DNA of 8,770 bases from an uncultured Gemmatimonadaceae bacterium (GCA_955652265.1 CATPBD010000022.1:1-8770); one strand, 5' to 3'. Positions 1-6,760 are shown, counted from the first letter of the stretch. A program made the numbers and translations. The notes: generated from the letters alone by a model not told the origin.

Positions 1-56
1 CCTCTGACGCACGGCGGTTATCGTGCACTCAAACCCAATCACACGTGGAGATTGAC

Positions 57-263
57 ATGACTGATCTAAAGACTTCCAGGCACTCGTGCATAGCGTGGGG
101 CGCTATCGCGATGATGGCGCTCGGAGCGTGCGCTGGAGCACGCGCGGCCAAAGTGCATACACGAACTGTGAGACCGGCGAACGGTGCTGTCCGATCGGAC
201 TCTGCACCACATCAGATTCCGGTCCCCGAGATTAAACCGTTGGTCGGAGAGCTGATGGCGTAA
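57..263 (+). CDS. small putative lipoprotein, 68 aa
   Basis: The frame can begin at GTG 45, but ATG 57 is preferred because GGAG at 47-50 sits 6 bases upstream as a ribosome binding site. The product begins with a charged stretch (MTDLKTSRHS), then a hydrophobic segment (IAWGAIAMMALGA), then Cys. LGAC around residues 22-25 fits a lipobox, so a lipid-anchored envelope peptide of about 44 mature residues is plausible. The mature part is Arg/Pro-rich (KVHTRTVRPANGAVRSDSAP) with no domain I recognise. No partner gene is visible on its strand: the left window edge is 56 bases upstream and about 460 gene-free bases follow. I do not know its function. The good start site and lipobox support it; its shortness and an open frame on the opposite strand count against it. 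Confidence 0.45.
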   Translation: MTDLKTSRHSCIAWGAIAMMALGACAGARAAKVHTRTVRPANGAVRSDSAPHQIPVPEIKPLVGELMA

Positions 264-725
264 GTTCGCCCACCGCTCGGTAAAATCCGGAATCTTGAAG
301 CGAGTCCAGAGAACAATAGTGGTACAACTGCCCCGGACGCTCGAATACTGAGGGGGTGCACTTCGACTCTCCGGTCCGCACTTCTTCACACCGGTAATGA
401 GGCCACAGGACGTCGATAGCAGGATGAGCATCATTAGGCCGACGTTTGAGCAGTCCCCTAAACGCGACGGCTGTTGCGATGGCCAGGCGAAGGCGGAGGC
501 TTGATCGCGGAGATAGTAGCTGACCGGCAGTAGGGCGAAGACCAACTTGCAAACGAGCAGTATTCCGACTAGCAGAGCGTAGGTCGCTAGCGAGCGCGTC
601 GAGACTGGAAGCCTTCGTATTTGCAGGTTGCCTTCTGGATAGGTGGGAGCGCGGACACAAGGAACGCGGGCCGCACTTACCCGTACGGAAGGGCCGACGG
701 TGAGTTTCCGATTCCGAGCACGCGG
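264..725. other. gene-free stretch with an unusually open minus strand
   Basis: The plus strand is broken by stops and I find no RNA gene, long repeat or convincing terminator with a T tract. The minus strand stays open in one frame from just after the pheA stop (about 724) down to 66, although its first usable start is TTG at 545 or ATG at 434. That frame encodes a hydrophobic run read as ATYALLVGILLVCKLVFALL (about 590-530) and a second, MMLILLSTSCGLITG (about 434-390). The second looks like a weak lipoprotein signal. This may be the remnant of a membrane or lipoprotein gene, or chance; I do not call it as a gene. Confidence 0.3.
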
Positions 726-1649
726 CTAACTGCCCCCAAAATCCGGCCGCAACGCAACTGCCTCCCGCAGATAGATATGCGTGTCGAGTAGTCTTGGCGC
801 GTGCAGCTCTACCTGGACGAGCGTTCTGAGACAGCGCGGCATCGACCCCTCCACCGGAATCTCGCTGGCGCAAAGGAGCGGCACGCCGACCCAGCCCATC
901 TCGCGCGCGGCCAACGCGGGGAAGACCGAGCGAAGGTCCTGAGTCAAAGTAAAAAGCACGCTGACGATTTCATCCAGCTCGAGATAGTTCCGCTCGACGA
1001 TTTGCCCCAACAGCTCGCGCGTTGCCTCCGCGATCTGTTGCGGGTCGTCTTCTTCGACCGACGTGGCTCCGCGAATCGCGTGCGTGCGTCGCCACAGGCC
1101 ACTGCGCTGGGAAACCACGGCCACGAATCGCGTATGATTGTCGCGCTGATCCTGAATTCCTTCCTCGAGCACCACCAGCCCGTAGCGCTCCGCTGCTGCT
1201 CCACTCGCGATCGCCGCGAGCGATAGATCTCCGCGATCCGCGACCTCGCGCGCGGCGCCGCCGGTGTCGAACATGTTGTTCGGCTTGATCCACGGATGGC
1301 TCTCGAAGAAGCGACTGCACTGCGCGAGAGCGATCGGATGACTCGACGCGCTGCTCAATCCCTGCAGCGTCGCGCCTTTTGGAGCGAGCAGACAGTGACG
1401 CACGGGAACGAGCGTCTCGCCGACTGTTTGCATTCCGGGATACGCCGCAAGAGCATCCCATGCCACCTCGACTCTTCCGACGATGGAATTCTCGACGGGG
1501 ATCACGCACGCGTCGGCGTCGCCTTCGTAAACTGCGCGAACTGCGCCCGTGAATGTTGGAACGGGTATGTGTTGCACCGGATGACGCCATATCTGCGCAA
1601 TCGCGCTCTCGGCGTACGCGCCGCGGTCTCCCTGAAATGCGACCCGCAT
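726..1649 (-). CDS. pheA: bifunctional prephenate dehydratase / AroH-type chorismate mutase, no ACT domain
   Basis: The 307-aa product carries two enzymes of phenylalanine synthesis: chorismate to prephenate, then prephenate to phenylpyruvate. Residues 1-180 are a prephenate dehydratase domain, opening MRVAFQGDRGAYAES, with PVENS at 51-55 and the conserved TRF motif at 173-175. Residues 188-305 match the Bacillus subtilis AroH chorismate mutase, opening IRGATSVEE and ending HIYLREAVALRPDF. AroH active-site positions Arg7, Phe57, Arg63, Cys75, Glu78, Arg90 and Tyr108 correspond here to Arg193, Phe243, Arg249, Cys260, Glu263, Arg275 and Tyr293; the Lys60 position is Leu246. The linker of about 10 residues leaves no room for the ACT domain that normally follows the dehydratase and gives Phe feedback. 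The frame is open up to ATG 1883, but ATG 1649 is chosen because the dehydratase fold begins there and the extra 78 residues resemble leader RNA. The ribosome binding site is weak. Confidence 0.95.
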   Translation of the reverse strand: MRVAFQGDRGAYAESAIAQIWRHPVQHIPVPTFTGAVRAVYEGDADACVIPVENSIVGRVEVAWDALAAYPGMQTVGETLVPVRHCLLAPKGATLQGLSSASSHPIALAQCSRFFESHPWIKPNNMFDTGGAAREVADRGDLSLAAIASGAAAERYGLVVLEEGIQDQRDNHTRFVAVVSQRSGLWRRTHAIRGATSVEEDDPQQIAEATRELLGQIVERNYLELDEIVSVLFTLTQDLRSVFPALAAREMGWVGVPLLCASEIPVEGSMPRCLRTLVQVELHAPRLLDTHIYLREAVALRPDFGGS

Positions 1650-1651
1650 CG

Positions 1652-1726
1652 TCAGATCTCGCCCGCGCGCGTCAGCAGACGAGTGCGGCCCCTCACAATC
1701 CTGCGTAACGCTTGGGATTTCAACAT
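1652..1726 (-). CDS. possible 24-aa upstream ORF before pheA
   Basis: An ATG at 1726, preceded by CGGGG as a possible ribosome binding site, opens a 24-codon frame (MLKSQALRRIVRGRTRLL and so on). It ends in TGA at 1654-1652, two bases before the pheA ATG. The peptide is very basic and resembles no family I know. Its end-to-start spacing could couple translation into pheA, whose own ribosome binding site is poor. It may equally be chance. Confidence 0.15.
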   Translation of the reverse strand: MLKSQALRRIVRGRTRLLTRAGEI

Positions 1727-1778
1727 GACTGCCCCGACAGAAGGTTGGCGACTGGGCTGTCGCTATTGCGGGGCCCCG

Positions 1779-1810
1779 AAAAGAGAAGGCCCCCGCGATT
1801 GCGGAGGCCC
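1779..1810 (-). terminator. intrinsic terminator in the pheA leader (attenuator)
   Basis: Read on the minus strand, GGCCTCCGC (1809-1801) pairs with GCGGGGGCC (1796-1788). This forms a 9-bp GC-rich stem with one G-U pair and an AATC loop. It is followed at once by TTCTCTTTT (1787-1779). The hairpin lies about 130 bases before the pheA start and no gene ends just upstream on this strand, so it would terminate transcripts heading into pheA. That position is typical of an attenuator rather than an end-of-operon terminator. Confidence 0.7.
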
Positions 1811-1863
1811 GGAGTCTGTTGCGACGTCTCTCTACTTTACTGCACGCGCGACCGGGGCCTCCG
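1802..1863 (-). promoter_or_regulatory. candidate antiterminator competing with the pheA leader terminator
   Basis: CGGAGGCCCCGG at 1863-1852 can pair with CCGGGCCTCCG at 1812-1802, giving 11 base pairs with one bulged C and a 39-nt loop. The downstream arm is the same sequence that forms the 5' side of the terminator stem, so the two structures exclude each other. This three-arm arrangement is the hallmark of amino acid operon attenuators. Base pairing was judged by eye; no folding energy was calculated. Confidence 0.5.
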
Positions 1864-1883
1864 TTGTAGCTGAAGAAGTCCAT
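1864..1883 (-). promoter_or_regulatory. candidate Phe/Tyr-sensing leader codons (Met-Asp-Phe-Phe-Ser-Tyr-Asn)
   Basis: An ATG at 1883 is followed by GAC TTC TTC AGC TAC AAC, so two adjacent Phe codons and a Tyr codon lie just before the antiterminator arm at 1863. A ribosome paused on the second Phe codon would cover to about 1862 and leave most of that arm free, favouring the antiterminator. A moving ribosome would cover it and favour the terminator. Against this, the frame has no stop before the terminator and runs on in frame into pheA, the Phe run is short, and the ribosome binding site is weak (GCGAG). Treat it as a hypothesis. Confidence 0.35.
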
Positions 1884-1887
1884 AATA
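1882..1887 (-). promoter_or_regulatory. possible -10 element (TATTAT) for pheA
   Basis: TATTAT matches five of six consensus -10 positions on the minus strand, but no good -35 lies 16-18 bases upstream. It overlaps the candidate leader ATG. If it is the real promoter, the transcript would start around 1875, at or inside the Phe codons, and peptide-based attenuation would be excluded while the competing hairpins would remain. Confidence 0.2.
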
Positions 1888-2007
1888 GCTCGCGCTAAGG
1901 GAGAGGTTGCTCACGCGCGAAGGATAGGATCGCGCCCGGCAAAAGTAAATAGGGTGATATCCGGGTTGTGGCCAATCCGCCGGGGTGGGGTTTCATGGCC
2001 TTATGCG

Positions 2008-2033
2008 ACACTGTAGTTATCTATATGCAGTGT
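2008..2033. promoter_or_regulatory. 26-bp dyad, possible operator (ACACTG-N14-CAGTGT)
   Basis: The six-base arms are perfect inverted repeats around an AT-rich centre (TAGTTATCTATATG), itself partly symmetric. The site lies in the divergent region about 80 bases upstream of the 2114 lipoprotein start, and its centre contains TATCTATAT, which could act as a -10 region. This is a good geometry for a dimeric repressor site governing the rightward operon. I do not recognise a regulator family and none is encoded here. Confidence 0.35.
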
Positions 2034-2113
2034 GAACGTGAGTTTTTCTCGCGCCCGCTCCATCCTCGCACTAAAAATGCGACGATGTGGCGGTTTATCC
2101 CCACCAGGCGCTT

Positions 2114-2740
2114 ATGCGATCACTCGTTCCGATCCTCTTAGTCACACTTTGCATCGCGTGCACTGCAAAGGATTCAGGCACAACCACCAAGGCCGATACA
2201 TCGACTACTACTGCCTCATCGACCACCGAGACGCCCATCAGCTCGACCGAAACTGCCGTCGCACCCGAGGTGAATCCCCCCGGAGATATTCCTGATTCGC
2301 AGGCTTTCGTCAAATACACCAGCACCGCCGGCCACTACCAGCTCGAAGTGCCGGAAGGCTGGGGGCGCACCGAGAGCAGTGCCAACGTCACCTTCGTCAA
2401 CAAATTCGACGGTGTCAGTGTGGCCGTCGCGCCCGCGTCCGCCGCACCGACTGCGATCAGTACGCGAACAAAGGAAGCCAAGCAGATTCAGTCGCAGGGC
2501 CACGCCGTCACAATCACGGGCGTTTCGGAGGTCAACCTGCCCGGTGGCAAAGCCGTGATGATCAAGTACACATCGAACTCCGACCCGAACCCGGTGACAA
2601 ACAAGCGCGTCCGTCTGGAGAACATCGCGTACATCTTCTACAAGAGCGGAAAGGAAGCGACACTCACGGTCTGGGCTCCGCAGGGGGCAGACAACGCCGA
2701 TCAGTGGAACCGGATGGCCAACAGCTTCCAGTGGGTATGA
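2114..2740 (+). CDS. putative lipoprotein with PsbP/LpqN-like domain, first gene of ABC operon
   Basis: ATG 2114 is chosen over an in-frame start at 2087 because it places MRSLVPILLVTLCIA directly at the N-terminus as a signal peptide ending before Cys16, and AGG at 2106-2108 lies 5 bases upstream. The residue three before the Cys is itself Cys, so the lipobox is imperfect. After a Thr/Ser/Glu-rich linker (roughly residues 17-55) comes a compact domain to residue 208. It contains YQLEVPEGWGR, then NVTFVNKFDGVSVAV, then ATLTVWAPQGAD and a C-terminal MANSFQWV. This layout resembles secreted PsbP/Mog1/LpqN-like domains, which usually bind ligands or assist assembly. Its stop overlaps the next gene's start (ATGA, 2737-2740). 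It is probably a lipid-anchored partner or substrate carrier for the transporter; the specific role is unknown. Confidence 0.85.
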   Translation: MRSLVPILLVTLCIACTAKDSGTTTKADTSTTTASSTTETPISSTETAVAPEVNPPGDIPDSQAFVKYTSTAGHYQLEVPEGWGRTESSANVTFVNKFDGVSVAVAPASAAPTAISTRTKEAKQIQSQGHAVTITGVSEVNLPGGKAVMIKYTSNSDPNPVTNKRVRLENIAYIFYKSGKEATLTVWAPQGADNADQWNRMANSFQWV

Positions 2741-3447
2741 CATCTCCCGCGGGGAGCTCGGCACTCGCTTCCGCCGTAACGCCGGCGATCGAAGCACGTG
2801 AGCTGTACCGCTTCTACCACATCGGCGACGACGAGACGCAGGCGCTGCGGGGCGTGAGCATGGAGGTGAACCCCGGCGAGATCGTCGCTGTCGTCGGTCC
2901 ATCCGGAAGCGGGAAATCGACTCTCATGGCGTGCATTGCCGGGCTCGACGAGCCGGACGGCGGCTTCGTCTACATCAATGGCGAGCGTCTCACCCGTCGT
3001 GACGAGAAGGCTCGAGCCAGCCTCCGCGCGCGCTCGATCGGAATCCTGCTCCAGAGCGGAAATCTGTTCGACCACCTGACCGTGCGGCAGAACGTCCGAC
3101 TCAAGATGGATCTCGCCGGTCAGGTCGATGTCGCTCGCGTTGGCGAAGTGCTGGAGCTGGTAGGGATCAGAAAGCGTGGCGACGCCTATCCCCCGCACCT
3201 CTCGGGGGGCGAAGCGTCGCGCGCGGGTCTCGCTGTTGCGCTCGCTCCACGTCCTCCGATTATCATTGCCGACGAGCCTACCGGCGAGGTGGACAGCGAA
3301 ACGGAGCAGCGCATCCTCGCTCTGTTCGAGGACCATAGGAAGCGCGGCGGCGCAGTTCTCATCGTCACCCACAGCGAAGCGATCGCGGAGCGCGCGGATC
3401 GCGTCATATACATCGAGGACGGCAAAATCCTGAAGGCTCCGAAGTGA
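2737..3447 (+). CDS. ABC transporter ATPase (LolD/MacB-type), first of a pair
   Basis: This 236-aa nucleotide-binding subunit would power the permease encoded two genes downstream. Walker A is GPSGSGKST (54-62), the Q-loop Gln is 106 (ILLQSGNLFDHLTV), the signature is LSGGEASRAGLAVAL (155-169), Walker B ends in ADEPTG with catalytic Glu180, and the H-loop is THS with His212. The signature has Glu where LSGGQ has Gln, a common variant compatible with activity. The sequence resembles LolD/MacB/FtsE-class ATPases. ATG 2737 overlaps the lipoprotein stop as ATGA, which argues for translational coupling; a start at 2704 is open but would run into the previous gene. About 20 residues precede the usual ATPase beginning (IEARELYRFYH). 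Confidence 0.95.
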   Translation: MTSPAGSSALASAVTPAIEARELYRFYHIGDDETQALRGVSMEVNPGEIVAVVGPSGSGKSTLMACIAGLDEPDGGFVYINGERLTRRDEKARASLRARSIGILLQSGNLFDHLTVRQNVRLKMDLAGQVDVARVGEVLELVGIRKRGDAYPPHLSGGEASRAGLAVALAPRPPIIIADEPTGEVDSETEQRILALFEDHRKRGGAVLIVTHSEAIAERADRVIYIEDGKILKAPK

Positions 3448-4100
3448 CCAGCGACCGCGTTGCCGAAGCGATCGATGTAAAACGGGTATTCGGAACGAAC
3501 GGCAGCCGAGTTGTGGCCGTGCAACATGCGACATGCCGGATCGAGCGCGGCGATCGCATCGCACTCGTCGGTCCGTCCGGGAGCGGCAAGTCCACACTAC
3601 TCCATCTTCTCGGCGCCCTCGACGAGCCCACCAGCGGCACCGTTCGCTGGCCAGCGCTCGGCGAACGGGAAACACTCCGTCCGTCGCAAATCTCCTTCGT
3701 CTTTCAGACAGAGAGTCTCCTCGCACCGCTCACCGTCCTCGAGAACATCGAGGTTCCTCGACTACTCGCCGGTGCGACCGCCGAGGAAGCGCGCCTCGAG
3801 GCGTCCGAGATACTCGAAGCCCTCGACCTCAGCGAGCTCGCCGACAAGCTGCCTGAGGAAATTTCTGGTGGACAGGCTCAGCGCGCAGCGGTTGCACGCA
3901 GTCTCATCACGCAGCCCGCGCTGATTCTCGCCGACGAGCCGACCGGCCAGCTTGATCGTCGCACTGCCAAGCATCTGCTCGACCTCCTCCTTCGCCGCCT
4001 GAAGGGCACCGACGCCGCGCTCGTCATCGCCACGCACGACCCGGCCGTCGCCAGCCGCATGGAGACGCAGTGGACGATGGATCACGGAGTGCTGCGATGA
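3444..4100 (+). CDS. ABC transporter ATPase (LolD/MacB-type), second of a pair
   Basis: This is a second complete 218-aa nucleotide-binding subunit, clearly diverged from its neighbour rather than a recent copy. Walker A is GPSGSGKST (43-51), the Q-loop Gln is 88 (FVFQTESLLAPLTV), the signature is ISGGQAQRAAVARSL (140-154), Walker B is LILADEPTG with Glu165, and the H-loop is THD with His198. All catalytic elements look intact, so both ATPases could hydrolyse ATP. GTG 3444 overlaps the previous stop as GTGA, with GAAGG at 3432-3436 giving a 7-base spacing. The pair may form a heterodimer on the fused permease downstream, which has two unlike halves. Confidence 0.95.
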   Translation: MTSDRVAEAIDVKRVFGTNGSRVVAVQHATCRIERGDRIALVGPSGSGKSTLLHLLGALDEPTSGTVRWPALGERETLRPSQISFVFQTESLLAPLTVLENIEVPRLLAGATAEEARLEASEILEALDLSELADKLPEEISGGQAQRAAVARSLITQPALILADEPTGQLDRRTAKHLLDLLLRRLKGTDAALVIATHDPAVASRMETQWTMDHGVLR

Positions 4101-6760
4101 GCGCGATCATGATCTGGCTCTCCGGTCTCGTGCGCCGTCGTTACGGCCGGATGCTGCCAGCAGTCTTAGGGGTCAGTCTCACGATCGCGCTGCTGGCGAT
4201 ACTCGGCATCTTCATCAATGCCAGCGCCGCGACGATGACGCGCCGAGCGCTCGGGGATGTCCCGGTGGATTGGCAGATCGAGGTGGTACCGGGCGCGGAC
4301 GTCGCCGCGGTCGAGGAGCAACTGAACAAATTGGCGCGCGTGCGGACGGCCGATCCGGTCGGGTACGCGAACGTGGACGGATTCACGGCGAAGAGCGACG
4401 GCACCACGCAGACGACGGGCGCGGGCAAAATCCTCGGCATCACGTCCACGTACTGGGCGGATTTTCCCGCGATGTTGAGGCCGATGCTCGGTGCCACCGA
4501 CGGAATTCTGATTGCGCAGCAGACGGCCGCCAATCTTCACGTCTCCGTCGGCGACACTGTGACGATCACTCGCCTCGGCAGCCTTCCACCGGTCAAAGCG
4601 CGTATCGATGGCGTGATCGACCTGCCACAGGCAGATGCGTTGTTTCAGGCGGTGGGAGTTCCGGCGGGAGCGGCACCACAGGCACCGCCCGACAATGTGC
4701 TCGTCGTCCCGATGGAGACCTGGCAGCAGTGGTTCGATCAACAGGCTGTGGTGAGCGTCGGGACAGTTCACACGCAATTGCACGTGCGGCTCGATCACAC
4801 GCTGCTGCCGGCCGATCCGCGCGACGCGTTCACGTACGTCCAGCAGCTCGCGAATAACTTCGAGGCCCGCGTGGCCGGGAGCGCGATCGTCGGGAACAAT
4901 CTCGCGGCACGGCTGGATGCCGTGCGTGCAGATGCACTGTACGCGCGCGTTCTATTTCTATTCCTCGGCCTTCCTGGCGCGATCCTCGCCATCATCCTCA
5001 CGTTCGCGGTAAGCGCGACCGGAGGAGATCGGCGCCGCCGCGAGCAGGCACTCCTCAGAGTGCGCGGAGCGACGACGCCCACGATTCTGCGTCTCGAGGC
5101 GCTCGAAGCGATCGTCGTCTCCATCGCCGCCGTGATCATCGCGCTCATCATCACTTGGGCGATCATCTACCAAATGGTGACGATCCCCCTCGCCGTCCGG
5201 CAGACAGTCGTGGTGGTAGTCGTAGCGCTCGTGATCGGGATCGGTACCGCGCTCGCGGCGGTGATAATTCCAGCCTGGCGCGCGGCGGGCGAGTCGTCGG
5301 TGAGTGCGGGCCGAGTCAGGGTAGGCCGCGGCGAAAGTCCATTCTGGGAGCGGACGTGGATCGATCTCATCCTGCTGGCGATCGCGGCCTTCGCATACTG
5401 GCGCGCTGCGGCGGCCGGATATCAAATCGTTCTCGCGCCGGAAGGTGTCGCCGCAACGTCGGTTTCTTACGAATCCTTCCTGGCGCCGCTCGCGTTCTGG
5501 ATCGGCGTCGGACTTTTGGTGACGAGACTCTTCCGGCACGGCCTGGCGGGAGGACGCGCGTTTGTGGCGAGCTTCTTCAGACCACTCTCCGGCGCGCTGT
5601 CGCCGATCGTGGCGGCGTCCGTATCGCGCCAGGCTCGACTGATCACGCGCGGTGTCGTGCTGGTGACGCTCGCATTTTCGTTCGCGGTGTCGACGGCGGT
5701 GTTCAACACGACTTACAACGTTCAGTCGCGGGTCGACGCTGCACTCACGAACGGCTCCGATGTCACCGTGACCGGAACGACTCCTTATCCGGCGGGGCTG
5801 CTGCTCGATAGCATCAACAAGGCGCCGGGAGTGCGCGCGGCGCGAGCGATGATCCATCGCTACGCGTACGTCGGAAACGATCTTCAGGACATCTACGGCA
5901 TCAACGCGCTCAACATTGGCGATGCCGCGGACCTGTCGAACGCGTTCTTCGCCAGCAACGATGCGCGCGGGACCATGCAGAAGCTGGCCGCACAGCCCGA
6001 CGGCGCGCTGCTGTCCCAGGAGACGGTCAACGACTTCCAGTTGAAGGTTGGCGACGTGGTCAATCTTCGTCTGCAGAACGCGAAGGATCACAAGTATCAC
6101 GTGGTTCCGTTCCACTTCATTGGCGTCGTGCGTGAATTCTCGACGGCGCCCAAGGACTCCTTCATCCTGGCCAACGAGGGTTACGTCGCGTCGCAGACGG
6201 GCGATTCCGCGCGCGAGGTGGTGTTGATCCGCGGAAATATCCCGCCGGCGCAGCTTGCGACGCGGATCAAGGCCATTGCCGCCGACCTGCCGGGCGCTCG
6301 CGTCACCGACCTCGGCTCCGTCCTGAAAACGATCAGCTCGAGTCTCACCGCCGTAGATCTGCGTGGACTGACGTGGATCGAGCTGTCGTTCGCGATTCTG
6401 CTCATCGCGGGAGCAAGCGGACTCGTGCTTGGGCTCGGACTAATCGAGCGCCGCCGCGATTTCGCGCTGCTGGCCGCGATGGGTGCGAAGAGTCGGCAAC
6501 TGGGCGCGTTTCTCTGGACGGAGGGCCTCATCATTCTCGTCGCGGGAATGGTGCTGGGCTTTCTCACCGGCTTCGCGATCGCGCAGATGTTGGTGAAAGT
6601 GCTGACGGGCGTGTTTGATCCCGCTCCGCAGTCGCTGGCGATTCCCTGGAGTTATCTCGGGGTGCTGATCGCTGCTGGGATTCTCTCTACCGTTCTCGCG
6701 GTGATGATTGCGCAGAGAGTCTCGCAGAGTCGGGCGATCGAGGCGCTCCGCACTATTTGA
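4097..6760 (+). CDS. FtsX-like ABC transporter permease, duplicated 10-TM form
   Basis: The 887-aa membrane subunit of the transporter starts at ATG 4097, overlapping the ATPase stop as ATGA, with GGAG at 4086-4089 seven bases upstream. By hydropathy I place membrane helices near 20-42, 284-307, 338-360, 370-394, 421-440, 461-480, 517-537, 760-784, 805-833 and 850-873. Two large soluble regions (about 43-280 and 540-758) follow helices 1 and 7, as in MacB/LolC-type periplasmic domains. The FtsX coupling motif occurs twice: RRREQALLRVRGATTPTILR after helix 2 and RRRDFALLAAMGAKSRQLG after helix 8. The protein is thus a fusion of two FtsX units, able to form a complete channel alone. Such permeases usually act by mechanotransmission, extracting lipoproteins or exporting peptides or drugs; the substrate cannot be read from the sequence. 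Confidence 0.95.
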   Translation: MSAIMIWLSGLVRRRYGRMLPAVLGVSLTIALLAILGIFINASAATMTRRALGDVPVDWQIEVVPGADVAAVEEQLNKLARVRTADPVGYANVDGFTAKSDGTTQTTGAGKILGITSTYWADFPAMLRPMLGATDGILIAQQTAANLHVSVGDTVTITRLGSLPPVKARIDGVIDLPQADALFQAVGVPAGAAPQAPPDNVLVVPMETWQQWFDQQAVVSVGTVHTQLHVRLDHTLLPADPRDAFTYVQQLANNFEARVAGSAIVGNNLAARLDAVRADALYARVLFLFLGLPGAILAIILTFAVSATGGDRRRREQALLRVRGATTPTILRLEALEAIVVSIAAVIIALIITWAIIYQMVTIPLAVRQTVVVVVVALVIGIGTALAAVIIPAWRAAGESSVSAGRVRVGRGESPFWERTWIDLILLAIAAFAYWRAAAAGYQIVLAPEGVAATSVSYESFLAPLAFWIGVGLLVTRLFRHGLAGGRAFVASFFRPLSGALSPIVAASVSRQARLITRGVVLVTLAFSFAVSTAVFNTTYNVQSRVDAALTNGSDVTVTGTTPYPAGLLLDSINKAPGVRAARAMIHRYAYVGNDLQDIYGINALNIGDAADLSNAFFASNDARGTMQKLAAQPDGALLSQETVNDFQLKVGDVVNLRLQNAKDHKYHVVPFHFIGVVREFSTAPKDSFILANEGYVASQTGDSAREVVLIRGNIPPAQLATRIKAIAADLPGARVTDLGSVLKTISSSLTAVDLRGLTWIELSFAILLIAGASGLVLGLGLIERRRDFALLAAMGAKSRQLGAFLWTEGLIILVAGMVLGFLTGFAIAQMLVKVLTGVFDPAPQSLAIPWSYLGVLIAAGILSTVLAVMIAQRVSQSRAIEALRTI

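Noticed and set aside
684..700. CCGTACGG-centred inverted repeat downstream of pheA as a terminator
   Set aside because: The stem is short with mismatches when extended and there is no T tract on the minus strand.
232..873. 213-codon minus-strand frame overlapping the pheA 3' end
   Set aside because: It overlaps pheA in another frame and its product is Arg/Ser-rich without motifs.
1650..1883. N-terminal 78-residue extension of pheA beginning at ATG 1883
   Set aside because: The dehydratase fold starts at MRVAFQGD (ATG 1649). The extension is low-complexity, resembles no domain, and overlies the attenuator hairpins.
1296..1898. 200-codon plus-strand open frame opposite pheA
   Set aside because: It opposes clear enzyme coding sequence and the leader region, and its product has no recognisable domain.
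2037..2053. Small hairpin CGTGAG-ttttt-CTCGCG just after the dyad
   Set aside because: The stem is only six base pairs with one G-T pair and its T run is in the loop, so it is not a terminator and is probably chance.
2701..3726. 341-codon minus-strand open frame opposite the ABC ATPase genes
   Set aside because: It is Arg-rich, matches no family, and lies entirely opposite two unmistakable ATPases with coupled starts. It is a shadow of GC-rich coding sequence.
4958..6115. 385-codon minus-strand open frame opposite the permease
   Set aside because: It is rich in Arg, His and Asp and anticorrelated with the permease codons, with no recognisable motif. It is a shadow frame.
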